Positions 45,049 through 53,089 of a DNA stretch of 64,000 nt are shown one piece after another; positions within the stretch are counted from its first letter, which is position 1, and each line of letters starts with the position of its first letter. The notes under the pieces were generated by a model, which was not told where the DNA came from, did not search any database, and saw nothing but the letters and a program-made list of their open reading frames with translations. The stretch comes from VBAU01 sp036005185 (lineage in GTDB: Bacteria > Bacteroidota > Bacteroidia > Chitinophagales > Chitinophagaceae). The stretch lies in the NCBI GenBank assembly GCA_036005185.1, contig DASYQS010000064.1, positions 62,001-126,000 on the forward strand, in the 5' to 3' direction. A program made the position numbers and the translations under genes.

Positions 45049-46305
45049 CTAAAAAATACCTGCCAGTTCAAGGCTTTTCTTTTTCAGCTTTAATATTTCG
45101 ATGTCTTCTATGATTGGCTCAGGTGCAAGAATCAATGACACATTGTTTTTCTTCCACCAGTCATTGTATTTCAGATTTTCAAAGGCAATAACACCTACAA
45201 GATATTTTCTGTCTTGTTCTGCATGCCATTCTTCAATCCATTCAAATTGTTCACGGGGAATGATATCCCAGTCATCAAAGCTTACGTAAACTTTCAAGAA
45301 AATATCATCATATAACTGGTGCGGCTGATGATGATACAATTTTTTGTACTCATATTTATACTGATACCGGAGAGCAGAAATATCACTAAGAACAGCAGAT
45401 GCTGTTGCAAAGCTGCCCGCTCCTTTTCCATAAAAAAATTGCTGATCAGCAAACCCGCTCTCAATTACCACCCCGTTATATTCATTTTTAACAAAGGCCA
45501 GGTGATCATCATGCTTTACAAATTGCGGCAGCACAAACGCAGATACTTTTCCATTTTTTAATTTCTTTGCTTGGGCTACCAATTTAATTTCATAATTTTT
45601 TTCTCTTGCTACCGTTGCATCACTTAATTGAATATTCTGAATACCGCTGAATAAAATGTTTTGTGTGCTTTCAACAATACCATAAGCATGGGTTAATAAT
45701 AGCGCCCATTTATTCACCGCATCGTGACCTTCGATATCAAGAGCAGGATTGCTTTCTGCAAAGCCAAGTTGCTGAGCTTGTAAAAGTGCCTGCTTAAACT
45801 CAAGCTTGTCTTCAAATATTTTGGTGAGAATGTAATTGGTTGAACCATTTATTATCCCTTTGATCGAATGTAAAAGATCATTGTCGTAATATTCTTCGAG
45901 ATTACGAATTACAGGTATCGACGCACAGGCAGCGGCCTCATATAAAAATGATCTTTCAGTTTGCTGTTGCAATTGTAATATCTTATGCAGATGCTCAGCG
46001 ATCATTTTTTTACTGGAGCTTACCACATCCTTGTTATTGCGTAAAGCTTTTGTTACAATGCGGAAGGCCGCATCTGCATCATCAATCACCTCAACAATAA
46101 CATTGATCTGGGGATCGTTCAACAAAAGATCTTTGTTTGTGGTAAATAATTCCGCTGGAGCATTTCTTTTTTTCTCAGGATGCTTAATGCAAATTTTTTT
46201 GATGCTGGCTTGCAGTGATGGTGTTTGTTTTAGTATTTTATATAAACCTTCACCTACTGTTCCGAATCCAAAAAGACCAATAACCAATTTTTTGTGCGTT
46301 TCCAT
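45049..46305 (-). CDS. hom: Homoserine dehydrogenase
   Basis: The 418-residue enzyme reduces aspartate semialdehyde to homoserine, the branch point to methionine and threonine. It has the NAD(P)-binding motif GLFGFGTVGEGLYKIL at the N-terminus, VIVEVIDD, VSSSKKMIAEHLHKIL, and the homoserine dehydrogenase signature KGIINGSTNYILTKIFEDKL with AQQLGFAESNPALDIEGHDAVNKWALL. The C-terminal part is shorter and less ACT-like than in some relatives. Upstream lie, in order of transcription, a consensus promoter, a SAM-I riboswitch and an intrinsic terminator, so methionine status controls it by premature termination. It stands alone; the next gene on the same strand is a glycosyltransferase 101 bp away. 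Confidence 0.93.
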   Translation of the reverse strand: METHKKLVIGLFGFGTVGEGLYKILKQTPSLQASIKKICIKHPEKKRNAPAELFTTNKDLLLNDPQINVIVEVIDDADAAFRIVTKALRNNKDVVSSSKKMIAEHLHKILQLQQQTERSFLYEAAACASIPVIRNLEEYYDNDLLHSIKGIINGSTNYILTKIFEDKLEFKQALLQAQQLGFAESNPALDIEGHDAVNKWALLLTHAYGIVESTQNILFSGIQNIQLSDATVAREKNYEIKLVAQAKKLKNGKVSAFVLPQFVKHDDHLAFVKNEYNGVVIESGFADQQFFYGKGAGSFATASAVLSDISALRYQYKYEYKKLYHHQPHQLYDDIFLKVYVSFDDWDIIPREQFEWIEEWHAEQDRKYLVGVIAFENLKYNDWWKKNNVSLILAPEPIIEDIEILKLKKKSLELAGIF

Positions 46306-46393
46306 TTTTAAAACTATTAAAATGTTTATTATGCAATTTCCTTTATCAGGAAAAAGAAATTATCATCTAACAGACGTTTTAAGATTTATTTAT

Positions 46394-46430
46394 AACAAAA
46401 AAAGCTCATCTGGTTTGCCAGATGAGCTTT
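46394..46430 (-). terminator. Intrinsic terminator of the SAM-I riboswitch
   Basis: A perfect 13-bp stem (arms 46401-46413 and 46418-46430, TTTG loop on the plus strand) is followed on the minus strand by TTTTGTT. It lies 35 nt after the riboswitch aptamer and 88 nt before the hom ATG, the right place for ligand-induced termination. Confidence 0.92.
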
Positions 46431-46465
46431 AATATGTTGATTTTATATTTAGGCTTTTACTCTGG

Positions 46466-46584
46466 CTTATCTGTCCCGATTTATCGGGATGGATTTGGCA
46501 CCTTGCTCCGGTCATTACATTTACATGACCTAGCAGGTTGTCAAGGCTTCAACGGGCCATTTTCCCTCAGCCTTTCTTGATAAG
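46466..46584 (-). ncRNA. SAM-I (S-box) riboswitch
   Basis: On the minus strand the element opens CTTATCAAGA and closes with GATAAG, forming helix P1. Between them are the conserved S-box blocks GGCTGAGGGA, GGCCCGTTGAAGCC, CAACCTG and AAGGTGCCAAATCC, and a P4-type hairpin CATCCCGATAAATCGGGA. This is the full aptamer core that binds S-adenosylmethionine. With the downstream terminator it would switch hom off when SAM is abundant. Confidence 0.95.
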
Positions 46585-46644
46585 CTTGTTCCTAACGGAA
46601 GAGGATTGCTCCTTATCGCTCGAAACATTTTAAAAGAACTGGTG

Positions 46645-46675
46645 CAAAGATAATTGTTGAAATTTTATTTCCAAA
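46645..46675 (-). promoter_or_regulatory. Consensus Bacteroidota sigma-A promoter for the hom leader
   Basis: Minus strand: TTTG (46675-46672), a 19-bp spacer and TATCTTTG (46652-46645), an exact match to TTTG-N19-TAnnTTTG. Transcription would begin about 60 nt before the riboswitch P1 helix. Confidence 0.85.
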
Positions 46676-46760
46676 TTGGTCTTTTTAAATAATAAGGCAA
46701 ACAATGGTCCTTTTGGCAATTAGACTGATTAGACTTTGATTCTGGGAGACAAAAGGTCGG

Positions 46761-46789
46761 AAAAAAGAAGAGCCCCGAAAAATCGGGGC
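46761..46789 (-). terminator. Intrinsic terminator after the gene at 46836
   Basis: GCCCCGA-TTTT-TCGGGGC on the minus strand (46789-46772) forms a 7-bp GC-rich stem followed by TCTTCTTTTTT, 46 bp after the stop codon. Confidence 0.85.
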
Positions 46790-46835
46790 CCATCACGTCC
46801 CTAGTCCCTGTAAGAAAAATTATTAGAAAATCTTT

Positions 46836-47474
46836 TTATTGATTGCTAGCAGTTCCTTGAACAATCTTAGTTCCTGTAAATACCCAAGGCTCAGGTTGTT
46901 TTTTTGCTTTTGTTTTTGTTTTGCTTCCCTTGGTTTTGGTAACCATTGTTTTTTCATTTGTGGGCATTGATTCATCTGTTGTTACAGTAGTTGCAAAAAC
47001 AGAGGCCGGATCAGCATCATTGAAAGGACGGCCAAGCATAACTGTAATTGTGTTGGCATCTTTGTCATAGATCAGCGTTCCTTCAGGAACATCATTGCCT
47101 TCTGCAGTTTTTTGTGCAGGAATTTTATAAGTAGCTGGTGATTTTTTCAAAACAGCCTTTGTTCTTCCCTGAGGTAAACCGTCTATCCATGCAAAGCCTT
47201 TATTCTGATCGTCAAGAGTTATGGTCAGTTTTTGATCCGCATTTGTGCTTGATTGATATTGACCAATCACAGGAAAAATCTGTTCTGTGGTCATTTGGCT
47301 TGGCATAGGGGCCAATGTGTATTTGGAAAGAATTGAGTCAACTGTCGGATTTCCATATTTTTTCTGTTCCTGTGGTGCTGGTTGTGTTGGCTGGGGTTGG
47401 GTCGGTTGTTGAGCGCTTGTGGCTAAGGTTAGCAAAAAGGATGCTATGCCTGCTAAAAAGAAGGTCTTTTTCAT
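46836..47474 (-). CDS. Secreted protein of unknown function with QPTQP-rich N-terminus
   Basis: The 212-residue protein has a clear signal peptide (MKKTFFLAGIASFLLTLATSAQ). A low-complexity stretch QQPTQPQPTQPAPQEQ follows, then a small folded domain at about residues 60-180 (LTITLDDQNKGFAWIDGLPQG, TLIYDKDANTITVMLG), then a Lys-rich segment KTKGSKTKTKAKK near the end. No catalytic motif and no family was recognised. It has its own terminator and a possible sigma-54-like site upstream and stands alone between hom and uvrA. A periplasmic or surface location is likely. Confidence 0.75.
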   Translation of the reverse strand: MKKTFFLAGIASFLLTLATSAQQPTQPQPTQPAPQEQKKYGNPTVDSILSKYTLAPMPSQMTTEQIFPVIGQYQSSTNADQKLTITLDDQNKGFAWIDGLPQGRTKAVLKKSPATYKIPAQKTAEGNDVPEGTLIYDKDANTITVMLGRPFNDADPASVFATTVTTDESMPTNEKTMVTKTKGSKTKTKAKKQPEPWVFTGTKIVQGTASNQ

Positions 47475-47521
47475 ACTATTAGCTTATTATGTTGTGATTT
47501 AAATGGTACTCGCGTGTTTGT

Positions 47522-47538
47522 TTCGAAATACTGTGCCA
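47522..47538 (-). promoter_or_regulatory. Possible sigma-54-like element
   Basis: Minus strand TTTGGCAC-AGTAT-TTCGA about 50 bp before the ATG at 47474 resembles TGGCAC-N5-TTGCW, with the -12 part degenerate. This is a weak visual match. Confidence 0.25.
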
Positions 47539-47650
47539 AAAATCTTTTTTTACTGGAACTCCCTAAAAATTTTTTTCTATATGAACTATTTTTTTGATAC
47601 CTGTTTGCCATTTCATCATCAAGCCAATTTTTGGACTAATGAATTTTACA

Positions 47651-47681
47651 ATTGCCTACTCCTACAACTGTAGTATCTTCG
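47651..47681 (+). promoter_or_regulatory. Promoter of uvrA
   Basis: ATTG (47651-47654), a 19-bp spacer and TATCTTCG (47674-47681) match the Bacteroidota consensus with one base off in each box. It ends 17 bp before the ATG at 47699, which supports that start over an upstream in-frame start at 47594. Confidence 0.7.
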
Positions 47682-47698
47682 CTGTTTCCCAAATTCTT

Positions 47699-50575
47699 AT
47701 GGCAAAAGAAAACAAGAACGGCACAACTACTGAGCCGGCAGAGAATGATATAATTGAAATATACGGCGCACGGGTGCACAACCTGAAAAATATTGATATC
47801 AACATTCCTAAGAATAAGTTAGTAGTTATTACAGGCATTAGCGGCAGCGGTAAATCATCCTTAGCTTTTGATACTATTTATGCTGAGGGCCAGCGACGGT
47901 ACATGGAAACATTTGGCGCTTACGCCAGACAGTTTGTAGGTGAAATGGAACGCCCCGATGTTGATAAGATAACCGGACTTTCGCCCGTAATCTCGATTGA
48001 ACAAAAAACCACCAATAAAAACCCCCGTTCTACGGTAGGCACCGTTACTGAAGTATACGATTTTTTACGACTTCTCTTTGCAAGAGTAGGAGAAGCTTAT
48101 AGTTATAACACGGGTAAAAAAATGGTGAAGTGGAGCGAAGAGGAAATAGTGGAAAATATTTTCAAAAAGTTCAAGGATAAAAAAATTAGTCTTCTTGCGC
48201 CATTGGTCAGGGGCCGTAAAGGACATTACCGTGAGCTGTTTGAGGAAGTAAGAAAAAAAGGCTTTTTAAAAGTAAGAGTTGATGGTGAAACAAAAGATCT
48301 GGCGCCAAAAATGCAGGTGGACCGCTACAAAATTCATGATATAGAATTAGTAGTGGACCGCTTGCAGGTCACAAACGAGCTTAAGTCAAGGCTAAGCCAG
48401 AGTGTGCAGCAAACTTTAAAGCTTGGGAAGGATTTAATGTTTTTGCAGATAAATGAGGATCCCAAAGTTATCCAATATAGTAAACAATTAATGTGTGAAG
48501 ACACGGGAATCAGCTATGAAGAACCTTCGCCCAATTCCTTTTCTTTCAACTCACCTTATGGTGCCTGCCCCACCTGCAAGGGACTTGGCACTACCTTTCA
48601 TGTAAATATGGCGGCAGTTATTCCTGATCGGGATCTTAGTATTACTGAAGGAGGCATTGCCCCCCTTGGCGGGGAAAGAGAAGCTTACGTCTATAAACAG
48701 GTACAGGAGATCGCTAAGAAAAATAAAATTTCTCTGCAAAAGCCATTAAAAGATTTACAAAAGAGATCGCTTAACATTTTATTATATGGAAATGAAGAAG
48801 GAAGGGAAGTGGAGATAGATTTCGAAAACATGCAATTCGATCCCGAATCTCCTTATGAGGGTATAGTTAACATGCTGAAGCGTTGGTTCAATAATGGGTA
48901 CAGTGAGGGATTACGTGATTGGGCTGAAGGATATATGGAACTAAAGCCTTGCGGAACTTGTAACGGAACAAGATTAAAAAAGGAAAGCATTTGGTTTAAA
49001 ATAGTAGGAAGAAATATTGCTGAGCTAAGCAATATGAATTTGGATAATCTCGCTGCTTGGTTTGATGGTATTGAGTTGAGAATATCTGACAAGCAAAAAA
49101 TAATCGCTAAGGATATTTTGAAAGAAATAAGAGAAAGGCTACAGTTTTTATTGGATGTCGGTCTTTCATATCTCTCTTTAAATCGCCCGTCAAAAACACT
49201 GAGCGGGGGCGAGTCTCAGCGAATCAGGTTGGCGACTCAGATCGGTTCACAGCTACAAGGGATCACCTATATTTTAGATGAACCTTCCATTGGCTTACAT
49301 CAGCGGGATAATCATCGCTTAATCGAAGCATTGAAAAACCTAAGAGATATTGGAAATAGCGTTCTTGTTGTTGAACATGATAAGGATATTATGTTATCTG
49401 CCGACCATTTAATTGACATTGGCCCCAAGGCCGGATATCATGGAGGAAAGATTGTAGCGCAAGGGTTGCCGACGGCATTTTTAAAACTTGATACGCTTAC
49501 ATCAAGCTATCTTAACGGCTATCGTCGAATTGCTACCCCCAAGGAAAGAAGAAAAGGCAATGGAAAATTTCTTGAGCTAAAAGGAGCCAAAGGAAACAAC
49601 CTGCAAAATGTTGATGTAAAATTTCCTCTCGGAAAGTTCATCGTTGTAACAGGGGTAAGCGGCAGTGGAAAATCAACTTTGATCAATGAAACGTTGTATC
49701 CCCTTCTTTCCAAACATGCCTACGGGTCCAGGGTAACACCGCTAGAATATAAAAACATTAAAGGGCTTGAGTATATTGATAAAGTAATTGAAATTGATCA
49801 ATCGCCCATTGGTCGAACGCCTAGGAGCAACCCGGCCACTTACTGTGGATTTTTTACTGATATAAGAACATTATTTGCGTCAGTTCCAGAAGCAAAGATT
49901 CGTGGATATAATGCCGGACGTTTTTCATTTAATGTAAAAAGCGGGCGGTGCGATGTATGCGAAGGAGGAGGAATGAGAGTTATTGAAATGAATTTTTTAC
50001 CTGATGTTTATGTGCATTGTGAAAAATGTAACGGCAAGCGGTATAACAGGGAAACATTGGAAATAAGGTATAAAGGAAAGTCAATTGCTGATGTGCTAGA
50101 AATGACAGTGGAGGAGGCGGTTGAATTTTTTCAACAGGTACCTTATATATATCGAAAGATAAAAGTGCTTGATGAGGTGGGCTTAGGCTATATAACTCTG
50201 GGCCAATCTGCGGTTACGCTGAGCGGTGGTGAAGCGCAGCGTGTAAAACTATCAACCGAGCTATCAAAAAGAGACACAGGGAAAACTTTTTACATTTTAG
50301 ATGAGCCAACTACAGGTTTGCATTTTGAAGATATACAGCATCTGCTGGATGTTTTAAATAAGCTGGTTGACAGAGGAAATACAGTATTGGTGATTGAGCA
50401 CAATATGGATGTGATAAAGGTTGCCGACCATATTATTGATCTTGGGCCTGAAGGAGGCGATGGAGGAGGCAAAGTTTTATTTGAAGGAGTTCCTGAAGAC
50501 TTAGTAAATCACAAAGAAAGTTACACTGCAGAATTTTTAAAAGCTGAGCTTTTTACCGACGGATGTATAAATTAA
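47699..50575 (+). CDS. uvrA: UvrABC nucleotide-excision repair ATPase subunit A
   Basis: The 958-residue protein has the two ABC ATPase modules of UvrA: first Walker A GISGSGKSS (about residues 46-54), insertion domain, zinc motifs CPTCKG and CGTCNG, signature SGGESQRIRLA and LDEPSIGLH; second Walker A GVSGSGKST, CDVCEGGG and CEKCNGKRYN, signature SGGEAQRVKLS and LDEPTTGLH. It scans DNA for lesions and loads UvrB. An in-frame extension to 47594 would add 35 residues with no UvrA similarity and would include the promoter, so the ATG at 47699 is used. No downstream gene is co-oriented within 3 kb. Confidence 0.97.
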   Translation: MAKENKNGTTTEPAENDIIEIYGARVHNLKNIDINIPKNKLVVITGISGSGKSSLAFDTIYAEGQRRYMETFGAYARQFVGEMERPDVDKITGLSPVISIEQKTTNKNPRSTVGTVTEVYDFLRLLFARVGEAYSYNTGKKMVKWSEEEIVENIFKKFKDKKISLLAPLVRGRKGHYRELFEEVRKKGFLKVRVDGETKDLAPKMQVDRYKIHDIELVVDRLQVTNELKSRLSQSVQQTLKLGKDLMFLQINEDPKVIQYSKQLMCEDTGISYEEPSPNSFSFNSPYGACPTCKGLGTTFHVNMAAVIPDRDLSITEGGIAPLGGEREAYVYKQVQEIAKKNKISLQKPLKDLQKRSLNILLYGNEEGREVEIDFENMQFDPESPYEGIVNMLKRWFNNGYSEGLRDWAEGYMELKPCGTCNGTRLKKESIWFKIVGRNIAELSNMNLDNLAAWFDGIELRISDKQKIIAKDILKEIRERLQFLLDVGLSYLSLNRPSKTLSGGESQRIRLATQIGSQLQGITYILDEPSIGLHQRDNHRLIEALKNLRDIGNSVLVVEHDKDIMLSADHLIDIGPKAGYHGGKIVAQGLPTAFLKLDTLTSSYLNGYRRIATPKERRKGNGKFLELKGAKGNNLQNVDVKFPLGKFIVVTGVSGSGKSTLINETLYPLLSKHAYGSRVTPLEYKNIKGLEYIDKVIEIDQSPIGRTPRSNPATYCGFFTDIRTLFASVPEAKIRGYNAGRFSFNVKSGRCDVCEGGGMRVIEMNFLPDVYVHCEKCNGKRYNRETLEIRYKGKSIADVLEMTVEEAVEFFQQVPYIYRKIKVLDEVGLGYITLGQSAVTLSGGEAQRVKLSTELSKRDTGKTFYILDEPTTGLHFEDIQHLLDVLNKLVDRGNTVLVIEHNMDVIKVADHIIDLGPEGGDGGGKVLFEGVPEDLVNHKESYTAEFLKAELFTDGCIN

Positions 50576-50918
50576 TAACAGGGCTTCTCTGGAGATAGCT
50601 TTATTATTCAAATGAATTCCCGTAAATACGGTAGGGAGTGATTGCGAAAAATCTTTTTGAATTTGTCAGAACCGGCTGACAGGTTTCATACGGATACCAG
50701 ATTTTACCAATTTCCCCACCAATACGGGATTCTTAGTTATGGTAAGTAAAGAGCTACCGGCTATTGATATTGCCCGGTAAGGTTGGCAGAAGGTAATTAA
50801 TAAAATACGTATACTAGACTATGAGAGTACCAATAGAGAACGGATTAGGTTTGATCAACCAGGTATTAGATTTTATTAAGCCCTCTGCCGTTACCGGAAC
50901 AGAGTTTGTAAAAGAACT
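50576..50918. other. 343-bp gap after uvrA
   Basis: No RNA, repeat or convincing gene is seen. A 50-codon plus-strand frame at 50821-50973 overlaps the next gene's 3' end and lacks any recognisable feature. Confidence 0.5.
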
Positions 50919-51332
50919 TTATCTGAACACGATTTTTCCTGTGGTCAAATATTCATCATCAGCGAATACATGATACATATATGAGCCTTTCTTTAATTGA
51001 TTGAGTGCTTTTCTGTCGCCTGCTTTCATTTTATAGTTTGCTACCATATTGCCATTTATATCAAATACAAGAAATTCTATTTCCTTTTTATTATCCGGCC
51101 TGGCAATGATGTGTACTTTTCTTTTAATTGCGTCATGAAAAACCTTAACTGAATTCTGATTTTTAAATGACTTTTCTTTCCTTGTTGGTTTTTTGTCATC
51201 TTCAAAATTCTTGTTGAGGTAAATTTTATTTGCATGTTCCATTGCCAGTAATCTTGACTGGGCTATAAAAATGGTAATAGTCAGCAAAAAAAATCCAGGG
51301 CGTAAAAGTTTAACTACTTGCCTGCAGTTCAT
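50919..51332 (-). CDS. Small secreted protein resembling a stand-alone T9SS C-terminal sorting-type domain
   Basis: The 137-residue protein has an N-terminal signal-anchor-like segment (about 12-30) and a Lys-rich linker. A beta-sandwich-like domain of about 80 residues follows: VKVFHDAIKRKVHI, IEFLVFDINGNMVANYKM, LNQLKKGSYMYHVF and LTTGKIVFR. This is the pattern of Por-secretion-system type A sorting domains (N-x-x-G-x-x-V, L-x-x-G-x-Y, x-x-G-K-x-V), here without a cargo domain. It lies 33 bp downstream of the PorG-like gene and is co-oriented. It may be a periplasmic or surface adaptor, or simply a similar fold. Confidence 0.6.
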   Translation of the reverse strand: MNCRQVVKLLRPGFFLLTITIFIAQSRLLAMEHANKIYLNKNFEDDKKPTRKEKSFKNQNSVKVFHDAIKRKVHIIARPDNKKEIEFLVFDINGNMVANYKMKAGDRKALNQLKKGSYMYHVFADDEYLTTGKIVFR

Positions 51333-51365
51333 AAGGGTTGTTTTTATAGGGTGGAATAAATAAGC

Positions 51366-52328
51366 TTAATAATATAGAGGGCATCGTAACTGACGAATAG
51401 CTCTTCCATTTGGCGTATTGTTGCCATTCAATCTCCAGCCCATACGGATAATGGTGGAAAAGAAGGCATCGTTTTCTTTTGGATCTCCTCGTTGCTCGTC
51501 AAGTGCCGGACGGCTGGTAGGAGTAATATCGTCACTTCTATAATATAATTTGTTTGCTAATGCAGCTTTATCAGATGAGAGATGATTATTGAATAAAAGA
51601 GGATCGATATAAGTAGTACTTACATCATCTACATAATCAGTAAATAATTTTCTGTGCATTATCTCTAATCCTATAAACATATTTTCTTTTACATAGTATT
51701 TGAAACCGAAACCTATAGGTATTTCCATTTGAGTAAGCTTATAAACTTGCCTATCGGGATATTCGGCAAAACCTTGCCCTTCTGTATGCAATGGTTGTAA
51801 TTCAATCCAATTTCCACTTTCATCTTTGGTTTTGGGATTGAAGTGATAAGCACCTACACCGATAACGCCGTAAGGGCGCAGCTTGCCCATCAACCCATCA
51901 TATTGTTCAATAAAAACAGAAGGATAAAACTCTATGGCTACATGTCCTTCTAATAAATTTGATTTGAAACTGAGATTGCGATATTTTCTAAATTCTTCAT
52001 CACCACCTTTAGCGGGAGCTAGTTTATCATCACCTTCCAAAACACCGATATTTACCGCCGCACGAAAACCAAGCCATTCGTTTGGTGTAACAGTAACAAA
52101 TATGCCTTTGGCTAATTTAGTTAAAGGAATGTCCACATCTTTTATAAATGTTTTTCCGGTACCTTGGCTTCCTCCAAGATCACCCAAAAAGAACAGGGGA
52201 CCAATGCCAAGGCCTACTTCCACTTTGCCATTACCTCCAGTAATTGATTGTGAAAAAGATTTGAACGATGAGGAAATTAAGATGAGAGCAAACATCATTG
52301 CTCGTACAAAAGGTACAATTCGCTTCAT
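51366..52328 (-). CDS. Outer-membrane beta-barrel protein, PorG/DUF6089-like
   Basis: The 320-residue protein has a signal peptide (to about residue 27, SFSQ) and alternating amphipathic strands. Characteristic stretches are GLGIGPLFFLGDLGGS, RNLSFKSNLLEGHVAIEFYP, LRPYGVIGVGAYHFNPKT, LQPLHTEGQGFAEYPDRQVYKL, IPIGFGFKYYVKENMFIGLEI and TDYVDDVSTTYIDP. This matches the DUF6089/PorG group, whose founding member is an outer-membrane component of the type IX secretion system. The group also holds proteins of unknown role, so membership does not prove T9SS function. The neighbouring CTD-like gene supports a secretion link. Confidence 0.72.
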   Translation of the reverse strand: MKRIVPFVRAMMFALILISSSFKSFSQSITGGNGKVEVGLGIGPLFFLGDLGGSQGTGKTFIKDVDIPLTKLAKGIFVTVTPNEWLGFRAAVNIGVLEGDDKLAPAKGGDEEFRKYRNLSFKSNLLEGHVAIEFYPSVFIEQYDGLMGKLRPYGVIGVGAYHFNPKTKDESGNWIELQPLHTEGQGFAEYPDRQVYKLTQMEIPIGFGFKYYVKENMFIGLEIMHRKLFTDYVDDVSTTYIDPLLFNNHLSSDKAALANKLYYRSDDITPTSRPALDEQRGDPKENDAFFSTIIRMGWRLNGNNTPNGRAIRQLRCPLYY

Positions 52329-52565
52329 AGATACTAGATTTTACTGGTTTCTCTTATTGGATTTACAGCGAACAAAATAGAAAAGAAAAATAGCAAATCA
52401 AATCAGTAAGAAATTATTTTTTTATTGTGCTTACTCTTTAGGTTTTTCTACTTAGAATATTTACGTGTAAATAAGAAAAGAATTAGAAACTAGTAATTTG
52501 GAATTTCGAATCGAATAGATACAAATAAAAAATAATGAACAAAACCGTTGTCGATTCCCAATTAC

Positions 52566-53015
52566 TCATCTCACTGATCTTATCATTTCGATATGTTGTA
52601 TGCCATCTTCAAGATATACATCGCTTGATTGTTCAAAGCCGAATGATTCATAAAAATTTTTCAGATATAATTGGGCCCCTAATTTAATTGAAACAACGCC
52701 GAATAGCTTTTCACTGGCTTTAATCGATTCTTCCATTAAAATTTTTCCGCCTCCATTTCCTCTAATAGCGGGTGAAGTAACCACACGCCCGATCGATGAA
52801 AGTTCATAAGCTACTCCTGCAGGAATTATTCTCGAATAAGCTACAAGCATTTTGTTATCCCAGCCCATCAAATGGTATGAAGCCTGGTCTTTATTATCAG
52901 CATCCTGAAAAACACAATTCTGTTCTACTACAAATACCTGGTTTCGTAATTGGAGGATGGAGTAAAGCTCATGAGGGGTAAGATCATCAAATTTTTTTAA
53001 AAGCCAGTTTATCAT
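52566..53015 (-). CDS. GNAT-family N-acetyltransferase, ElaA-like
   Basis: The ATG at 53015 is chosen because ElaA proteins begin like MINWLLKKFDDLTPHELY; an upstream in-frame start adds 8 unrelated residues. The 149-residue protein has LRNQVFVVEQNCVFQDADNKDQ, SRIIPAG, IGRVVTSPAIRGNGGGKILME (acetyl-CoA pyrophosphate loop) and AQLYLKNFYESFGF. Acceptor is unknown for this family. It stands alone between the PorG-like and M28 genes. Confidence 0.88.
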   Translation of the reverse strand: MINWLLKKFDDLTPHELYSILQLRNQVFVVEQNCVFQDADNKDQASYHLMGWDNKMLVAYSRIIPAGVAYELSSIGRVVTSPAIRGNGGGKILMEESIKASEKLFGVVSIKLGAQLYLKNFYESFGFEQSSDVYLEDGIQHIEMIRSVR

Positions 53016-53089
53016 GAAAGTAATTTTGAATTTATCCAATCTTTTTGATGTTCAAATTCGGTGTTTGTATTTTTATAGTCTCATGCCGT

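Noticed and set aside
50821..50973. 50-codon plus-strand frame after uvrA
   Set aside because: It runs into the end of the opposite-strand gene, has no recognised feature and no promoter signal.
51934..52380. Open frame antisense to the PorG-like gene
   Set aside because: The PorG-like gene has a signal peptide and family motifs; this frame has neither.
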